Below, one piece after another: positions 8,423 to 17,682 of a DNA stretch of 64,000 bases (position 1 is its first letter; each line of letters begins with the position of its first letter). The notes below the pieces were generated by a model. The model was not told where the DNA came from. It made no database searches and worked only from the letters and a program-made list of their open reading frames with translations. Made by a program: the position numbers and the translations under genes. This DNA is from CAVYVZ01 sp963772065 (GTDB taxonomy: Bacteria > Acidobacteriota > Vicinamibacteria > Vicinamibacterales > UBA2999). Location: NCBI GenBank assembly GCA_963772065.1, contig CAVYVZ010000002.1:419767-483766 (forward strand), given 5' to 3'.

Positions 8423-10762
8423 TTACTTCACGTATCCGAGGCTGCGCAGGCGCTGCAGCTCCTCGGCGCTCATGGTCTTCGTCATTTCAGCGTCGGGCTT
8501 CAGGCGCGCGGCGGTGGCCATGGTGTGCCATCCGTTCAGCATCTTCGCGAGCCGCGCGACGACGTCGGGGTGCTCGCCGGCGACGTTCTTCTGATCGAGC
8601 CGATCTTTCGGGAACTCGAAGAGCTCGTATTCGGGCCGCCCGGGCACCGGCACTTTGTTGTAAATGAGCTTCCAGTTGCCGTCGATGATCGCGTAGGACT
8701 CCGAGGCCGACGGAAAGCCGCGCGCGAGCGGCTGCTTCTCGATGATGACCGGCCGGCGCTTCCAGCTGCTCGGGTCGCCTGACGCCCGCACGAGCGGCGC
8801 GAGACTCTGTCCCTGAATCCCCTTTGGCTGCGGAAGCCGCCCGAGGTCGAGCAGCGTCGGCATGACGTCGAGCAGGTGTACCGGGTCTTCGACGACACGC
8901 CCTGCGGCCACGCCGGCCGGCCAGCGAATGATGAGCGGTACGTGCACCAGCTCGCCATAGGCGCTGTGCTCGTGCCACATCCGTCCGTGATCGAGGAACT
9001 CCTCGCCGTGGTCGCTCAGGAAGGCGATGGCGACATCGCGGTCGAGGCCCACTCCACGCAGCCGCTCGAGCAGCCGGCCCATCTCGGTGTCGAGGCCGCG
9101 AATGGAGCCGTCGTACCACGCGAGGTCGTACGCGATGTACGCAGCCGGGTCGATGCCCGCCTCGAGCATCTCCTCGCGCGTGGCCATCCCGCGGCTGGCC
9201 TGGAAGGCATCCTTGATCGTCTTCTTGAGCGCCTCACGTTGCCGCACGTGCTCGTCGCGCTGCGCCGGATCGGCCCACATCGTGTTGTACGGCGGACGCG
9301 GCTCGTAGGGTGCGTGAGGATCGTTCAGGTGCAGGAAGACGAAAAACGGCGTGTCACGATGCCGCTCGATCCACTGGGCCGCACGCTCGACGTTCTCCCG
9401 CGCCGTCTTGGACGTGTATGGTGGTCCACTGTCCGCGAGCGACGCCGGCTCGTGGAACTCCTCGTAGCCCTGGTGCATGTTCGACGACAGGCCGATGAAA
9501 CCGTTGGATGAGAACGATGCCGTCGCGTAGCCGGCGGCCTGGTACGCCTCGGCAATCGTGGTCGCAGACGCCGGGAGACGATCCGGAAAGCTGAACACGC
9601 CGGTCGTGCTCGGATAGAGGCCCGTGACGAACGACGGCGTCGACACTTTCGTCCAGCCTGCCTGAGCCATCGCATACTTGAAGCGCGTGCCTTCCTCCGC
9701 CATGCGCCGGATGTTCGGTCCCGTCTTGCGGTCGTAGCCGTACACGTCGAGATGATCGGGCCGCAGCGTATCTGCGTGGACGAAGATCACGCCGAGCGGT
9801 GTGTCACGAGGCGTGACGCGCGATCGAACGACCGGCGATCCCCAGAAGCCCACCGTGCCCGGTTGATCGCTCCGGAGCGAGAACACGAGCGACACGCGGC
9901 GGCCGGCGAGCGATGACAGGTCGACCGGCCGGTGGTCCCATCGGTAGGCTGTCGTGACGGTGTGCTCGAGCAGCGTACGGTCATCCTTGCCCTCGACGAC
10001 CCCAACGCGGAACGTGACCGGCTGCTCATCGACCGTCCCGACCGCGAGATCGAGCCAGCCACGCGCCGGCACCTCGACGTCGAAGCGCATCGTCTCCGGC
10101 GAGCGCCCCACCAGCGTCTCCCTGTAAACCTCGCCCAGCCCTTGCCATCCGACTCCCGACGGGAGGTTGGCGAGGTGCTCGCGCCTGGTGACGATGCGAA
10201 TCGATTCGATCTCGAAGGTGGCCCCAGCTGCGTCGGTAGGACGGATCACGAATTGCCGCGCACGCGACATGTTGATGGGGGCCTGAGGCGTGAGCGTGTA
10301 GGTCTGCATCTCGGTGCCCGGAAGAAGCGGGCTCGAGATATTCCACGGTACGGAGGCCGCACGACGCGCGAGGTCGACGAAATCGACGGGGCCGGGCGGT
10401 TGTGGTTGCAGCGAGACGTTCGCTCCCGCCGAGACCTGCATGCGGATCTCGATGGCGTGCACCTGATCGCGGTTGTCGGGATCGGACGTCCGCTCGACGC
10501 GAAATATCGGGAACTCCGACGCCGCCCGTCCGGCGAACCTGCTGCCGCGAATGGCCGCGGCCGCGATATTCGCCGCGTCCGGCGTCGTCTTGTCGAAGCG
10601 CCATTCCGTTCGCTTGAGTTTCATCGCGGCGGCTGCCGCGCCGCTGACCGCTTCTGGCTTGAACAGGCCGACGAGGCGAATCGTCGCGTTTGCGGGCTCC
10701 GAAGCGGCGCGGCCGCACGCCGAGCTGATGCCGACGAGGACCAGAAGGGACAGCAGACGCAT
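8423..10762 (-). CDS. Exported sulfatase-like hydrolase 3 (alkaline phosphatase superfamily)
   Basis: A 779-residue member of the triplet. The N-terminus differs from the other two: MRLLSLLVLVGISSACG is a signal peptide with a possible lipoprotein cysteine at residue 16, although the lipobox is weak (Ser at -3). The shared block RLVGLFKPEAVSG follows. Catalytic motifs are IFVHADTLRPDHLDVYGY, AGWTKVSTPSFVTGLYP and LSDHGEEFLDHG. As in its paralogues the formylglycine signature is missing, so the substrate may be a phosphoester. The tail is LQRLRSLGYVK. ATG 10762 has a GGGAGG ribosome site; the upstream gene ends 9 bases away. Confidence 0.85.
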   Translation of the reverse strand: MRLLSLLVLVGISSACGRAASEPANATIRLVGLFKPEAVSGAAAAAMKLKRTEWRFDKTTPDAANIAAAAIRGSRFAGRAASEFPIFRVERTSDPDNRDQVHAIEIRMQVSAGANVSLQPQPPGPVDFVDLARRAASVPWNISSPLLPGTEMQTYTLTPQAPINMSRARQFVIRPTDAAGATFEIESIRIVTRREHLANLPSGVGWQGLGEVYRETLVGRSPETMRFDVEVPARGWLDLAVGTVDEQPVTFRVGVVEGKDDRTLLEHTVTTAYRWDHRPVDLSSLAGRRVSLVFSLRSDQPGTVGFWGSPVVRSRVTPRDTPLGVIFVHADTLRPDHLDVYGYDRKTGPNIRRMAEEGTRFKYAMAQAGWTKVSTPSFVTGLYPSTTGVFSFPDRLPASATTIAEAYQAAGYATASFSSNGFIGLSSNMHQGYEEFHEPASLADSGPPYTSKTARENVERAAQWIERHRDTPFFVFLHLNDPHAPYEPRPPYNTMWADPAQRDEHVRQREALKKTIKDAFQASRGMATREEMLEAGIDPAAYIAYDLAWYDGSIRGLDTEMGRLLERLRGVGLDRDVAIAFLSDHGEEFLDHGRMWHEHSAYGELVHVPLIIRWPAGVAAGRVVEDPVHLLDVMPTLLDLGRLPQPKGIQGQSLAPLVRASGDPSSWKRRPVIIEKQPLARGFPSASESYAIIDGNWKLIYNKVPVPGRPEYELFEFPKDRLDQKNVAGEHPDVVARLAKMLNGWHTMATAARLKPDAEMTKTMSAEELQRLRSLGYVK

Positions 10763-10771
10763 CGAACCTCC

Positions 10772-11585
10772 CTAGATCGTCACGCCAAACGGCTTTCGGA
10801 GAGCGAACGCGAACACAAGGGACAGCGCGAAATACCAGATCATCCAGTTCAGCGACCAACCCCACACCGAAAGGTCCTGCTCCCGATAGGCGACGGTGAT
10901 CGCCGTGACCGGCGCATCGTCGGGAAGCGGCGGCTCCGACGGATACAGAAGCTGGTTGACGAGGCTCGCCTCGAGCCGCACCGGCGAGCGCCTCACGACG
11001 CCGCCACCAACGTGGACGCGTTTCGTGTAGCGTTCTGTCCCCACCTTGACGCCCACGTCGTACTCACCGCCCTCGGTCGGGCGCAGCCGCCAGACCACCT
11101 CTTTCGCGCCCGGCAGCCGCACGGCTGGCGTATCGAGGCGCAGCGCGGCCGGGACCTCCAGCGATACGTCGGCCGAGTTGTCGCGCAGCTGAACCTTCAG
11201 CAGCGCGCGATCGCCCGGCTGCAGCGGCGCATAGCCGTACATGGAATTGCAGCTGCGCGATCAGGAGGACGAGCGGCACGATGACCCACAGCATCGGCAC
11301 CAGCGAGAGTCGGAGGTAGGTCGCGTTGTGCCGCAGGATCTCGAGCTGCGCGCGCATGATGGCGAGGAGGTCGTCGTTGAAGAGCCTGATCTCGAACAAT
11401 CCCGCGTGTATGAGTCGCTTCACGGCCGCGAGCCGTGCCTGATCGGACGTCCGCTTGAACACGACGAGCATCGCCGCCGCCGTCACGAGCGACACCACGG
11501 CCAGGCTCACCATCGGCGGCACCGTGCTGAACGGAGCCATCAGCACGTCGGTCGCCTTCGTCAGAACGGCGTTCACCAATGACAT
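10772..11585 (-). CDS. Two-helix membrane protein, EMC3/DUF106-like N-terminus (one frame break)
   Basis: A protein of about 270 residues split by a one-base insertion near 11240, where the frame passes from IAQLQFH to YGYAPLQPG. The N-terminal half has a membrane helix (MVSLAVVSLVTAAAMLVVF), a basic amphipathic helix (KRTSDQARLAAVKRLIHAGL), then a second hydrophobic helix (LVPMLWVIVPLVLLIAQL). This layout resembles EMC3/TMCO1/DUF106 proteins of the Oxa1/YidC superfamily, but the link is only topological. The second half is a beta-rich extracytoplasmic domain followed by a third helix (LNWMIWYFALSLVFAFAL). It lies between two alkaline-phosphatase-superfamily blocks with gaps of 6 and 9 bases, so it may help insert or anchor those enzymes. 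Confidence 0.6.
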
Positions 11586-11591
11586 CCGCTG

Positions 11592-11786
11592 CTACGAGAT
11601 ATAGCCAAGGCCCTTGAGCTTCTTCTTGATCTCGTCCTCGGAGTCGGCTTCCTCGAGCTGCGCGATCTCCTTCTCGAGCGCGTGCGTGATGAACTCCTCG
11701 ACCGACGAATAGCCGGCGAGGTCCGCGTAGCGCTTTACTTTCGCAAGCAGCGCCTTATCGAGCTTGATTCCCGATCCGAAGAACAT
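11592..11786 (-). CDS. Small ribbon-helix-helix-like protein with LGY tail, 64 residues
   Basis: A 64-residue protein starting at ATG 11786, one base after the stop of the upstream phosphodiesterase-like gene. The segment GIKLDKALLAKVKRYADLAGYSSVEEFITHALEKEI has the strand-helix-helix pattern of ribbon-helix-helix proteins. A short acidic linker (EEADSEDE) leads to the C-terminal KKKLKGLGYIS. That tail matches the LRSLGYVK tails of the sulfatase-like proteins in the same operon although the folds are unrelated. A DNA-binding autoregulator or a small adaptor are both possible; I do not recognise a named family. Confidence 0.65.
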   Translation of the reverse strand: MFFGSGIKLDKALLAKVKRYADLAGYSSVEEFITHALEKEIAQLEEADSEDEIKKKLKGLGYIS

Positions 11787-11787
11787 G

Positions 11788-13758
11788 TCATTTCTCCCTG
11801 GTTGGAAACTCGTCGACGCCGAACTCGGCCAGGATGGCCGCTGCGAGCGTCTCGAGCGACGGCGCCGGCTTTCGCAGCGGCCGGCTGGTGAGCAGGATCC
11901 CCGGCACCGCCTCGGGATCCATGCAGTGGTCGCCGCTCCACGGGTCCGTGTTGTCGACGATGACGTCGCGCGGCAGTGCCGCCGAGCGCCGATTCGTCCG
12001 AGCCGCGCGTGCCCTTGGCGTAGCCGACGATCAGGTCGGGCGCGATGTCCTCGTGGCCGGCGAGATGGTAGGCCTGCTCGCGCCGGTACACCTTGGTGAT
12101 CGCAGCGGCTGCCGTTCGCAGGATCGACGGTCGCCAGCAGCTTCTGCCGCGATCTCCGCGGCGAGCGCTTCGCGCTGCGCGCGGTCGACGATGCCGTCCT
12201 TCTCGCGGCCCTTGCACATTCACGTAGAGCCCGTTCAGCCCGAGCCCGTACGCGCGCGTCCGCGTCCAGTCGACGTTGCCGAAGAAGCCGGGATCCTCCG
12301 TCTGCTTCGGATCGCGCACCGCCAGATACCCGTGGTCGCGCAGCCAGCTGTTCAAGTGAAACGCGCGGCGCCACGACGTGAACCCGTGGTCCGACATCAC
12401 CACGAGCAGATCGTCGGGGCCGAGCCGTGCGAGCGTTTCGCCGACGACGGCGTCGAGACCGGCGTAGAGCTCTTCGACGACCTGCTCGTGGGCGCGTCGC
12501 GTGGCGGCGTCGTAGGCGGGATGCCGGGATCGCGCGCGCGCCACATCATGTGCGACACCTGATCGACGTTGCCGAAGTAGTAGAACAGCAGGCCGTCGCT
12601 GAAGCCGTCGAGGACGTACTGTGTACTGCCGGCGGTTCTCCTCGCCGGCGATGCGCGCCTGCGCCAGGAACTCGTCGACGGTGAGCACGCCGGTCTTGAG
12701 GCTCTTCGTGTCTTCGGGCATGCCCTGCGTGTAGAAGCGGCCGGTGGCGCTGCGCGAGCTCCGGCGGCGTAGTCGCGGGCGTCGAGATCGGCATCGCCGG
12801 CGTCGAGCGGATCGATATTGAGCGGGCTGACGTACAGCTCGAAGTACGGATCGAGCTGCTTCAGATAGAACCGCACATCGCCTGCGAGCGACTGCAACGG
12901 CATCAGCGCGAACTCGACGGGCACCCAGTCGCTCCACTCGCCGACCGCGAGCAGCCGCTCTTCGCTCGCCGACGACGAGCTTCACGTATCGCTTGTCCGC
13001 GTCGATGTACGCGGTGAACGGCGATGTGCACCTTCTCCGGCTCGGCGCGAAACGGATTGTCCGGGCCCTCGAGCGTCGCACTGCACCACGCCGTCCGCGA
13101 CGTCGACCGGCTACGGACGATGCCGCCCGACAGCGATCTGGCCGCCGAAGGCGAACGGCTCCGACGTGTAGAACGAGAACGTGCCGTAGGTGCCCGAGGA
13201 TGTCGGGCGTGCCCATGCCGCTCAGCTCGCGCGTCGCGGTGCCCGACGGCGGAAAGTTGGCGGGCATCCGGATGATCGTCGTCGGCACGCCGCGCTCCTC
13301 GAGCACCTCCCAGAACGGCTGGCCGCTGGCGCAGCAGCTCGACGCGTCCGCCCGACAAGCGGAAACTGCCAGCGCCCGATCGTGAGCGTGCGCGCCGCCC
13401 GCTTCGGTCCTCGTCGTCGAGAGATACGGCTGCATCGTCTTCGGATCGCGATGGATGAAGTCGAAGATGCCATGGCCGCCGGGATCGAGGCCGGTGATGA
13501 ACGTGGACCACGCGACCGGACTCTGCGGCGGAATCGTGGTGCCGAGCGGCGCGAACGTCCCGGCTGACGCGAGCCGCGCGAAGTTCGGCATGCGGCCCGC
13601 CGCCATCAGCTGCGCGCGTCAGCTCGTAGTCGAGGCCGTCGAAGCCGAGCACGATCACGCGCCTGCCCGGCGTCGCTCGACTGCCGCAGCGTCGGACGGC
13701 AGCCAGCGACGCCGGCGACAATCGCGACGAAGCACACGCCAGAATCCGAGCGATCTCA
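11788..13758 (-). CDS. Alkaline phosphatase family lipoprotein (phosphodiesterase/nucleotide pyrophosphatase type), many frame breaks
   Basis: The reading frame is broken many times by small indels, yet all core motifs survive in one of the three frames, so this looks like sequence error and not decay. In order they are a lipoprotein signal ending VAGVAGC, VIVLGFDGLDYELTR (metal Asp), PPQSPVAWSTFITGLDP (nucleophile region), GHGIFDFIHRDP, MPANFPPSG, YFELYVSPLNIDP, and VVMSDHGFTSWRRAFHLNSW (second metal site). Start ATG 13758 overlaps the upstream stop (ATGA) and the stop at 11788-11790 is one base before the next ATG. Intact length would be about 650 residues. Family members cleave phosphodiester or phosphomonoester bonds outside the cytoplasm. 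Confidence 0.72.
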
Positions 13759-15910
13759 TGCGATTCCCGCCAACGCGCCGCCCGTCCATGTACGCCGGCG
13801 GCTCGATGCCGAACAGCCGCAGCGCGGTCGGCGCGATGTCGATGAGCGCAGGGTCTTCGGTCTCGATCGACGCGGTTGCAGAAGAACACGCCCGGGCACG
13901 AGGCGCGGATCGATGCAGTGATCGCCGCTCCACGCCTTCACGTTGTCCTCGAACACCGGCCCGGCGACGACGCCGGTCGCGCAGTCCCACGAGGTGCGAT
14001 AGCCGGCGTTGTAGCCGATGAGCAGGTCCGGAGCGTTCTCGAGATACGGACCCGCGTACAGACGCTGCCGTGTCGAACGCCTCGCTGAATCCCGACCTCG
14101 TCCGGTTCTCAGAATCGCGCAGGCCGTTCAGCTTGCCGATGATCTCGCGCTTCAGCGCCGCGGCCTCGGCGCCGGGCTCGACGATGCCCTGCTGCCTCGC
14201 GCCCCTTCAGGTTGAGGAACATCCCGGTGAGGCCGAGGCAGTAGGCCGCGTCCGCGACCAGTCGACGTCGCGCAGCCACTCGCGCGTGCCGTCGGCTCCG
14301 TCCTTGAGCGCCAGGTAGCCCTCGCTGCCGCAGCCAGCTGATTCAGGTTGACGCCGCGGCGGAACGAGCTGAAGCCGTGGTCGGAGATCACCATCAGCAC
14401 GTCGCCGTCGCGCAGCTGCGCCATGACCCGGCCGACCAGCGCGTCGTTGCTGCTTGTACAGCTCGCGAATCGCGTCACGGTGTGCCGCATCGCTCGCGGC
14501 CGCGCGCCGCCGGATGATCCTGCTCGAGGTAGCGCCAGAACATGTGCTGGATGCGATCGGTGGCGTCGAACACGCAGACGAGCGCTCCCTGCGCGCAGCC
14601 GATCGAGCGCGGCGAAGAACATCGCCTCGCGCTCGCGATCGATGTCGTAGGTCTGCTGCAGGAACGTCCCGTCGTCGGTCACGCCCTCGTTGAGCGCCCA
14701 CGTGTCTTCGGCGAGTCCGAGCGTGGCGAACGTGCCGATCCGCTTGGCGAGATACGTGGCGTAGTACGACGGATGGGAGATCGGCATCGCCGGCGTCTCG
14801 GGATCGAGGTTGATCGGCGACACGTAGAGCGAGAAGTGCTCGTCCATCTCGGTGACGAGCAGCCGCGTGATGCCCGTCACCTTGATGCCCGGCGCCGCGC
14901 GAAACGTGAGCGTCACCCAGTCGCTCAGCCGGCCTGGCAGCAAGGTCACCCGATTGCCGTCCAGATCGATCAGCGCCTGCACGCGTCTGCCGGTCGAGTC
15001 GATGCGCGCAACGGCACGTCGAGCGGCGGCGTGCCCTCGAGGAAGATGTTCTCGGGCCCTTCGAGCGTCGTCTCGACGCGATCGTCGCGAACGGTCACCG
15101 GAATGCGGACGCCGCCTTCCTTGAATCGGCCCGACGCAGGTCGCGTCGTGAAGAGGAGGAACGTGCCCTGCGTGCCGAGCAGGTCGGGCACGCACATCGC
15201 GCTCAGCTCGGCGCCGTAGAACCGATCGGGCGGAAACGTGATCGGCACGCGAAGCACCGTGCTCCAGATGCGGTGCTCGCCGAGGATCGTCCAGAACGGC
15301 TTCGACTTCCGCAGCAGCCGCAGCTCGGGCTTGTGGAGCGGAATCCGGTAGCGTCCCAGCCGAAGGAACCGCTCGACGCGTGCCGATCTGCGTGGACGAG
15401 AGCAGCGGAAGGTACGTGCGGCGATCGCGATCGAGAAAATCGAAGATGTTGTGCCGGGCCGGATGGGTGCCCGTGCTGAACGACGACCACGCGACCGGCG
15501 AGACGGAGGGAAACGTCGTTCGCAGGCGTCGGTAGCAGCCCGCCGCCGCGAGCTTGCTTGAAGTTCGGCAGCAGACCTTCGTCCATGAAGCGATCGGTCA
15601 GCTTCGGGTCCTGTCCGTCGAGCCCGACGACGATCAGCCGCTTGATCAGCGCGCGCGGCGCCTTGCGCCGCGTCAGAACGCGCCAGAGCGTGCGGAACGG
15701 CCAAATCAGCAGCGTGGCGATGACGATGAGGATCGTCGTGAAGAGGACGAGAAACGACGAGAGCAGCGCGAACCCGGCGCCCGGACCGATGTACGCCTCG
15801 ACGGGAGCCTCGGCGGCGACGATCGCGCCGAGGAGCAGTCCCCAGGCGAATCGGCGTGCGTGTATGGTATAAGCGCGTCGCGCGCGTCGCGTGTTTCCCT
15901 GTATTGCCAC
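13756..15910 (-). CDS. Membrane-anchored alkaline phosphatase family protein (phosphodiesterase type), many frame breaks
   Basis: First gene of the eight-gene operon. It begins, possibly at GTG 15910, with two hydrophobic segments (WGLLLGAIVAAEA and FALLSSFLVLFTTILIVIATLLIW), then LIVVGLDGQDPKLTDRFM, the metal-binding opening of the family. Further motifs appear in alternating frames: SPVAWSSFSTGTHPARHNIFDF, GTFLLFTTRPASG, HFSLYVSPINLDPETP, VLMVISDHGFSSFRRGVNLN and IDIAPTALRLFGIEPP. The first break is near 15556, where an extra A follows PNFKQ. Its stop overlaps the next ATG. Intact length would be about 715 residues. The start is uncertain because no good ribosome site is seen. Confidence 0.7.
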
Positions 15911-15922
15911 TGGGAGGGACTT

Positions 15923-15951
15923 ACTCTAGGCGGGCGCCCCCCTTTTTTCAA
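15923..15951 (-). promoter_or_regulatory. Candidate sigma-70-type promoter of the eight-gene operon
   Basis: Read on the minus strand, TTGAAA (15951-15946) is followed after exactly 17 bases by TAGAGT (15928-15923). This gives 5 of 6 and 4 of 6 matches to the -35 and -10 consensus. Transcription would start a few bases before the GTG at 15910. The site lies in the 49-base gap shared with the divergent sulfotransferase gene. Confidence 0.45.
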
Positions 15952-15959
15952 GGCGGATT

Positions 15960-16574
15960 ATGGGTCCTTTGAAGAGCGCCCTTCGGAGATTCCGGTACGG
16001 GCGGCCGATCGTCGTCGTCTCCGGGCTGCCACGGTCCGGCACGTCGATGGCCATGAAGATGCTGCACGCGGGCGGCCTCGACGTGATGACCGACGGGCTC
16101 CGCGCCGCCGATGAGAGCAACCCGAAAGGCTACTTCGAGCTCGAGGCCGTCAAGGAGCTCGACAAGAACGGGAACACCGCCTGGTTGAAGGACGCGCGCG
16201 GAAAGGCGGTCAAGATCATTTCGTTTCTGCTCACGTGGCTGCCCGAGGAGCACGACTACCGCGTCATCTTCATGCAGCGTGACCTGGGCGAGGTGCTCGC
16301 CTCGCAGAACAAGATGCTCGTCCAGCGCGCCGAGACGCCGGGGACGCCCACGGAGGACGAGCGGATGCGCCAGCAGTACCAGAATCACCTGGCGAAGATT
16401 CACCGGTTCCTTGCCGCGCGCAGCTGCTTCTCGGTGCTCCGCGTCGACTATCGAAGCGCGCTCGAGCGGCCGCGCGAGGAAGCGCAGCGCATCAACGACT
16501 TCATCGGCGGCGGACTCGACGTCAGCCGCATGGCCGAGGTCGGCGATCCGGCGCTCTATCGCAACCGCCGGTGA
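15960..16574 (+). CDS. Sulfotransferase-family protein
   Basis: A 204-residue cytoplasmic P-loop protein. The opening IVVVSGLPRSGTSMAMKML is the 5'-phosphosulfate-binding loop of PAPS-dependent sulfotransferases; the central VIFMQRDLGEVLASQNKML contains the Arg/Ser region that contacts the 3'-phosphate. The family moves a sulfuryl group from PAPS to a hydroxyl or amine, but small members like this one have no known acceptor. ATG 15960 follows AAGGCGG. The gene diverges from the head of the sulfatase-like operon, an arrangement that could couple making and cleaving of esters. It is convergent with mltB. Confidence 0.82.
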   Translation: MGPLKSALRRFRYGRPIVVVSGLPRSGTSMAMKMLHAGGLDVMTDGLRAADESNPKGYFELEAVKELDKNGNTAWLKDARGKAVKIISFLLTWLPEEHDYRVIFMQRDLGEVLASQNKMLVQRAETPGTPTEDERMRQQYQNHLAKIHRFLAARSCFSVLRVDYRSALERPREEAQRINDFIGGGLDVSRMAEVGDPALYRNRR

Positions 16575-16700
16575 TTTCCCGGATCATTCGATTCAGTGGC
16601 GGCAGAGCCTTCGTGATCTTCGAGCCTTCTGTCCGTGAGTGCATTCACGAGATCAATGAAGGTTGTCGCGATCGAGGCCACGCCTTACGCTCCGGCCAGA
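16575..16700. other. Short intergenic gap between convergent genes
   Basis: The 126 bases between the sulfotransferase stop and the mltB stop hold no convincing gene. A frame continuing past the sulfotransferase stop has no family features, and I see no strong hairpin with a T-run. Confidence 0.5.
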
Positions 16701-17675
16701 CTACCGCAACCGCTCCGACAACATCGCAACGGCGAGCGCGTAGTGTTGCGCGCAGTTGTAGCGGAGCAGCGCGTCGTAGTTCGGGTAGACGAGGAACGCG
16801 CGATCCTGCACCTGCACGAGGCTCGCCGCGGGGCCTGAGCGGGGCAAGGGCCCACCGCCCACGGCGCGAATGCCGCGACGCGCCCATTCACGCAGCGCCA
16901 GCGCCTCGGTCATGTCGCGCATGGCGCCGCATCCAGCCGCGCGCTGAGGGACGTCCGCGACGCGCTTGCGGGCGGCCGCCGACAGCCTGACCTCGCGGCC
17001 CCACGTGTACTGGCGCGTCCAGCCGTTGCCTTTCAGATAGTTCGCCATCGAGGCGAGCGTGTCGGGCGTCGACGCCCAGATGTCCCGCCGTCGATCGCCG
17101 TCGAAGTCCACGGCATGCGCGAGGTAGCTGGACGGCATGAACTGCGTCTGGCCCATGGCGCCGGCCCACGATCCCTTCATCGCATCGGGCTCGACGTAGC
17201 CGCGCGACACCATTTCGAGCGCGTCGAACAGCTGGCCGCGAAAGAACGCCGATCGGCGCGGCTCCCAGGCGAGCGTGGCGAGCGCCTGGAACACCGGCGT
17301 GCGGCCCGCGTTGCTCCCGTAGCGCGACTCCATCCCCCAGATGGCGAGCACGATGCGTCGCGGCACGCCGTGTTCCTGCTCGATGCGGCGAAGGAGCGAG
17401 CGGTGCTGCTGCAGGAGCTCGCGGCCGCGCCGGATCACGCGGCGATTAACGCGGCTCTCGAAGTAGCGCTCGAAGCCGATCGTCAGCTCCGGCTGCGCGC
17501 GATCGCTTTCAATGGCGCGCGGGAGCGGGGATAGCCCCACGACCGTCTTGTCGAGCACCTCTTCCGAGTATCCGCGCCCACGTGCCTCGTCGATGAAGCC
17601 GCTCAGCCAGGCATCGAATGAGGCATCCTGAACGGACTGCGCCAGCGCGAGGGCGAGAATCAGACCGATCCGCAC
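16701..17675 (-). CDS. mltB: Lytic murein transglycosylase, MltB type
   Basis: A 324-residue exported protein. After a short hydrophobic leader (LILALALAQSVQDA) comes an SLT_2 domain with LAIWGMESRYGSNAG, where the Glu of MES is the catalytic acid. SWAGAMGQTQFMPSSYLAHAV and ANYLKGNGWTR are further hallmarks of MltB. The enzyme cleaves peptidoglycan between MurNAc and GlcNAc with formation of 1,6-anhydroMurNAc in the periplasm. The C-terminus QDRAFLVYPNYDALLRYNC is the typical substrate-groove end. It lies 7 bases after the GAF gene and is probably the last gene of the molybdoenzyme operon, though a functional link is not obvious. Confidence 0.9.
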   Translation of the reverse strand: MRIGLILALALAQSVQDASFDAWLSGFIDEARGRGYSEEVLDKTVVGLSPLPRAIESDRAQPELTIGFERYFESRVNRRVIRRGRELLQQHRSLLRRIEQEHGVPRRIVLAIWGMESRYGSNAGRTPVFQALATLAWEPRRSAFFRGQLFDALEMVSRGYVEPDAMKGSWAGAMGQTQFMPSSYLAHAVDFDGDRRRDIWASTPDTLASMANYLKGNGWTRQYTWGREVRLSAAARKRVADVPQRAAGCGAMRDMTEALALREWARRGIRAVGGGPLPRSGPAASLVQVQDRAFLVYPNYDALLRYNCAQHYALAVAMLSERLR

Positions 17676-17682
17676 CTATGGA

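Noticed and set aside
16575..16638. C-terminal extension of the sulfotransferase in another frame
   Set aside because: The in-frame stop after ALYRNRR is at the expected family length; the continuation shows no conserved features.
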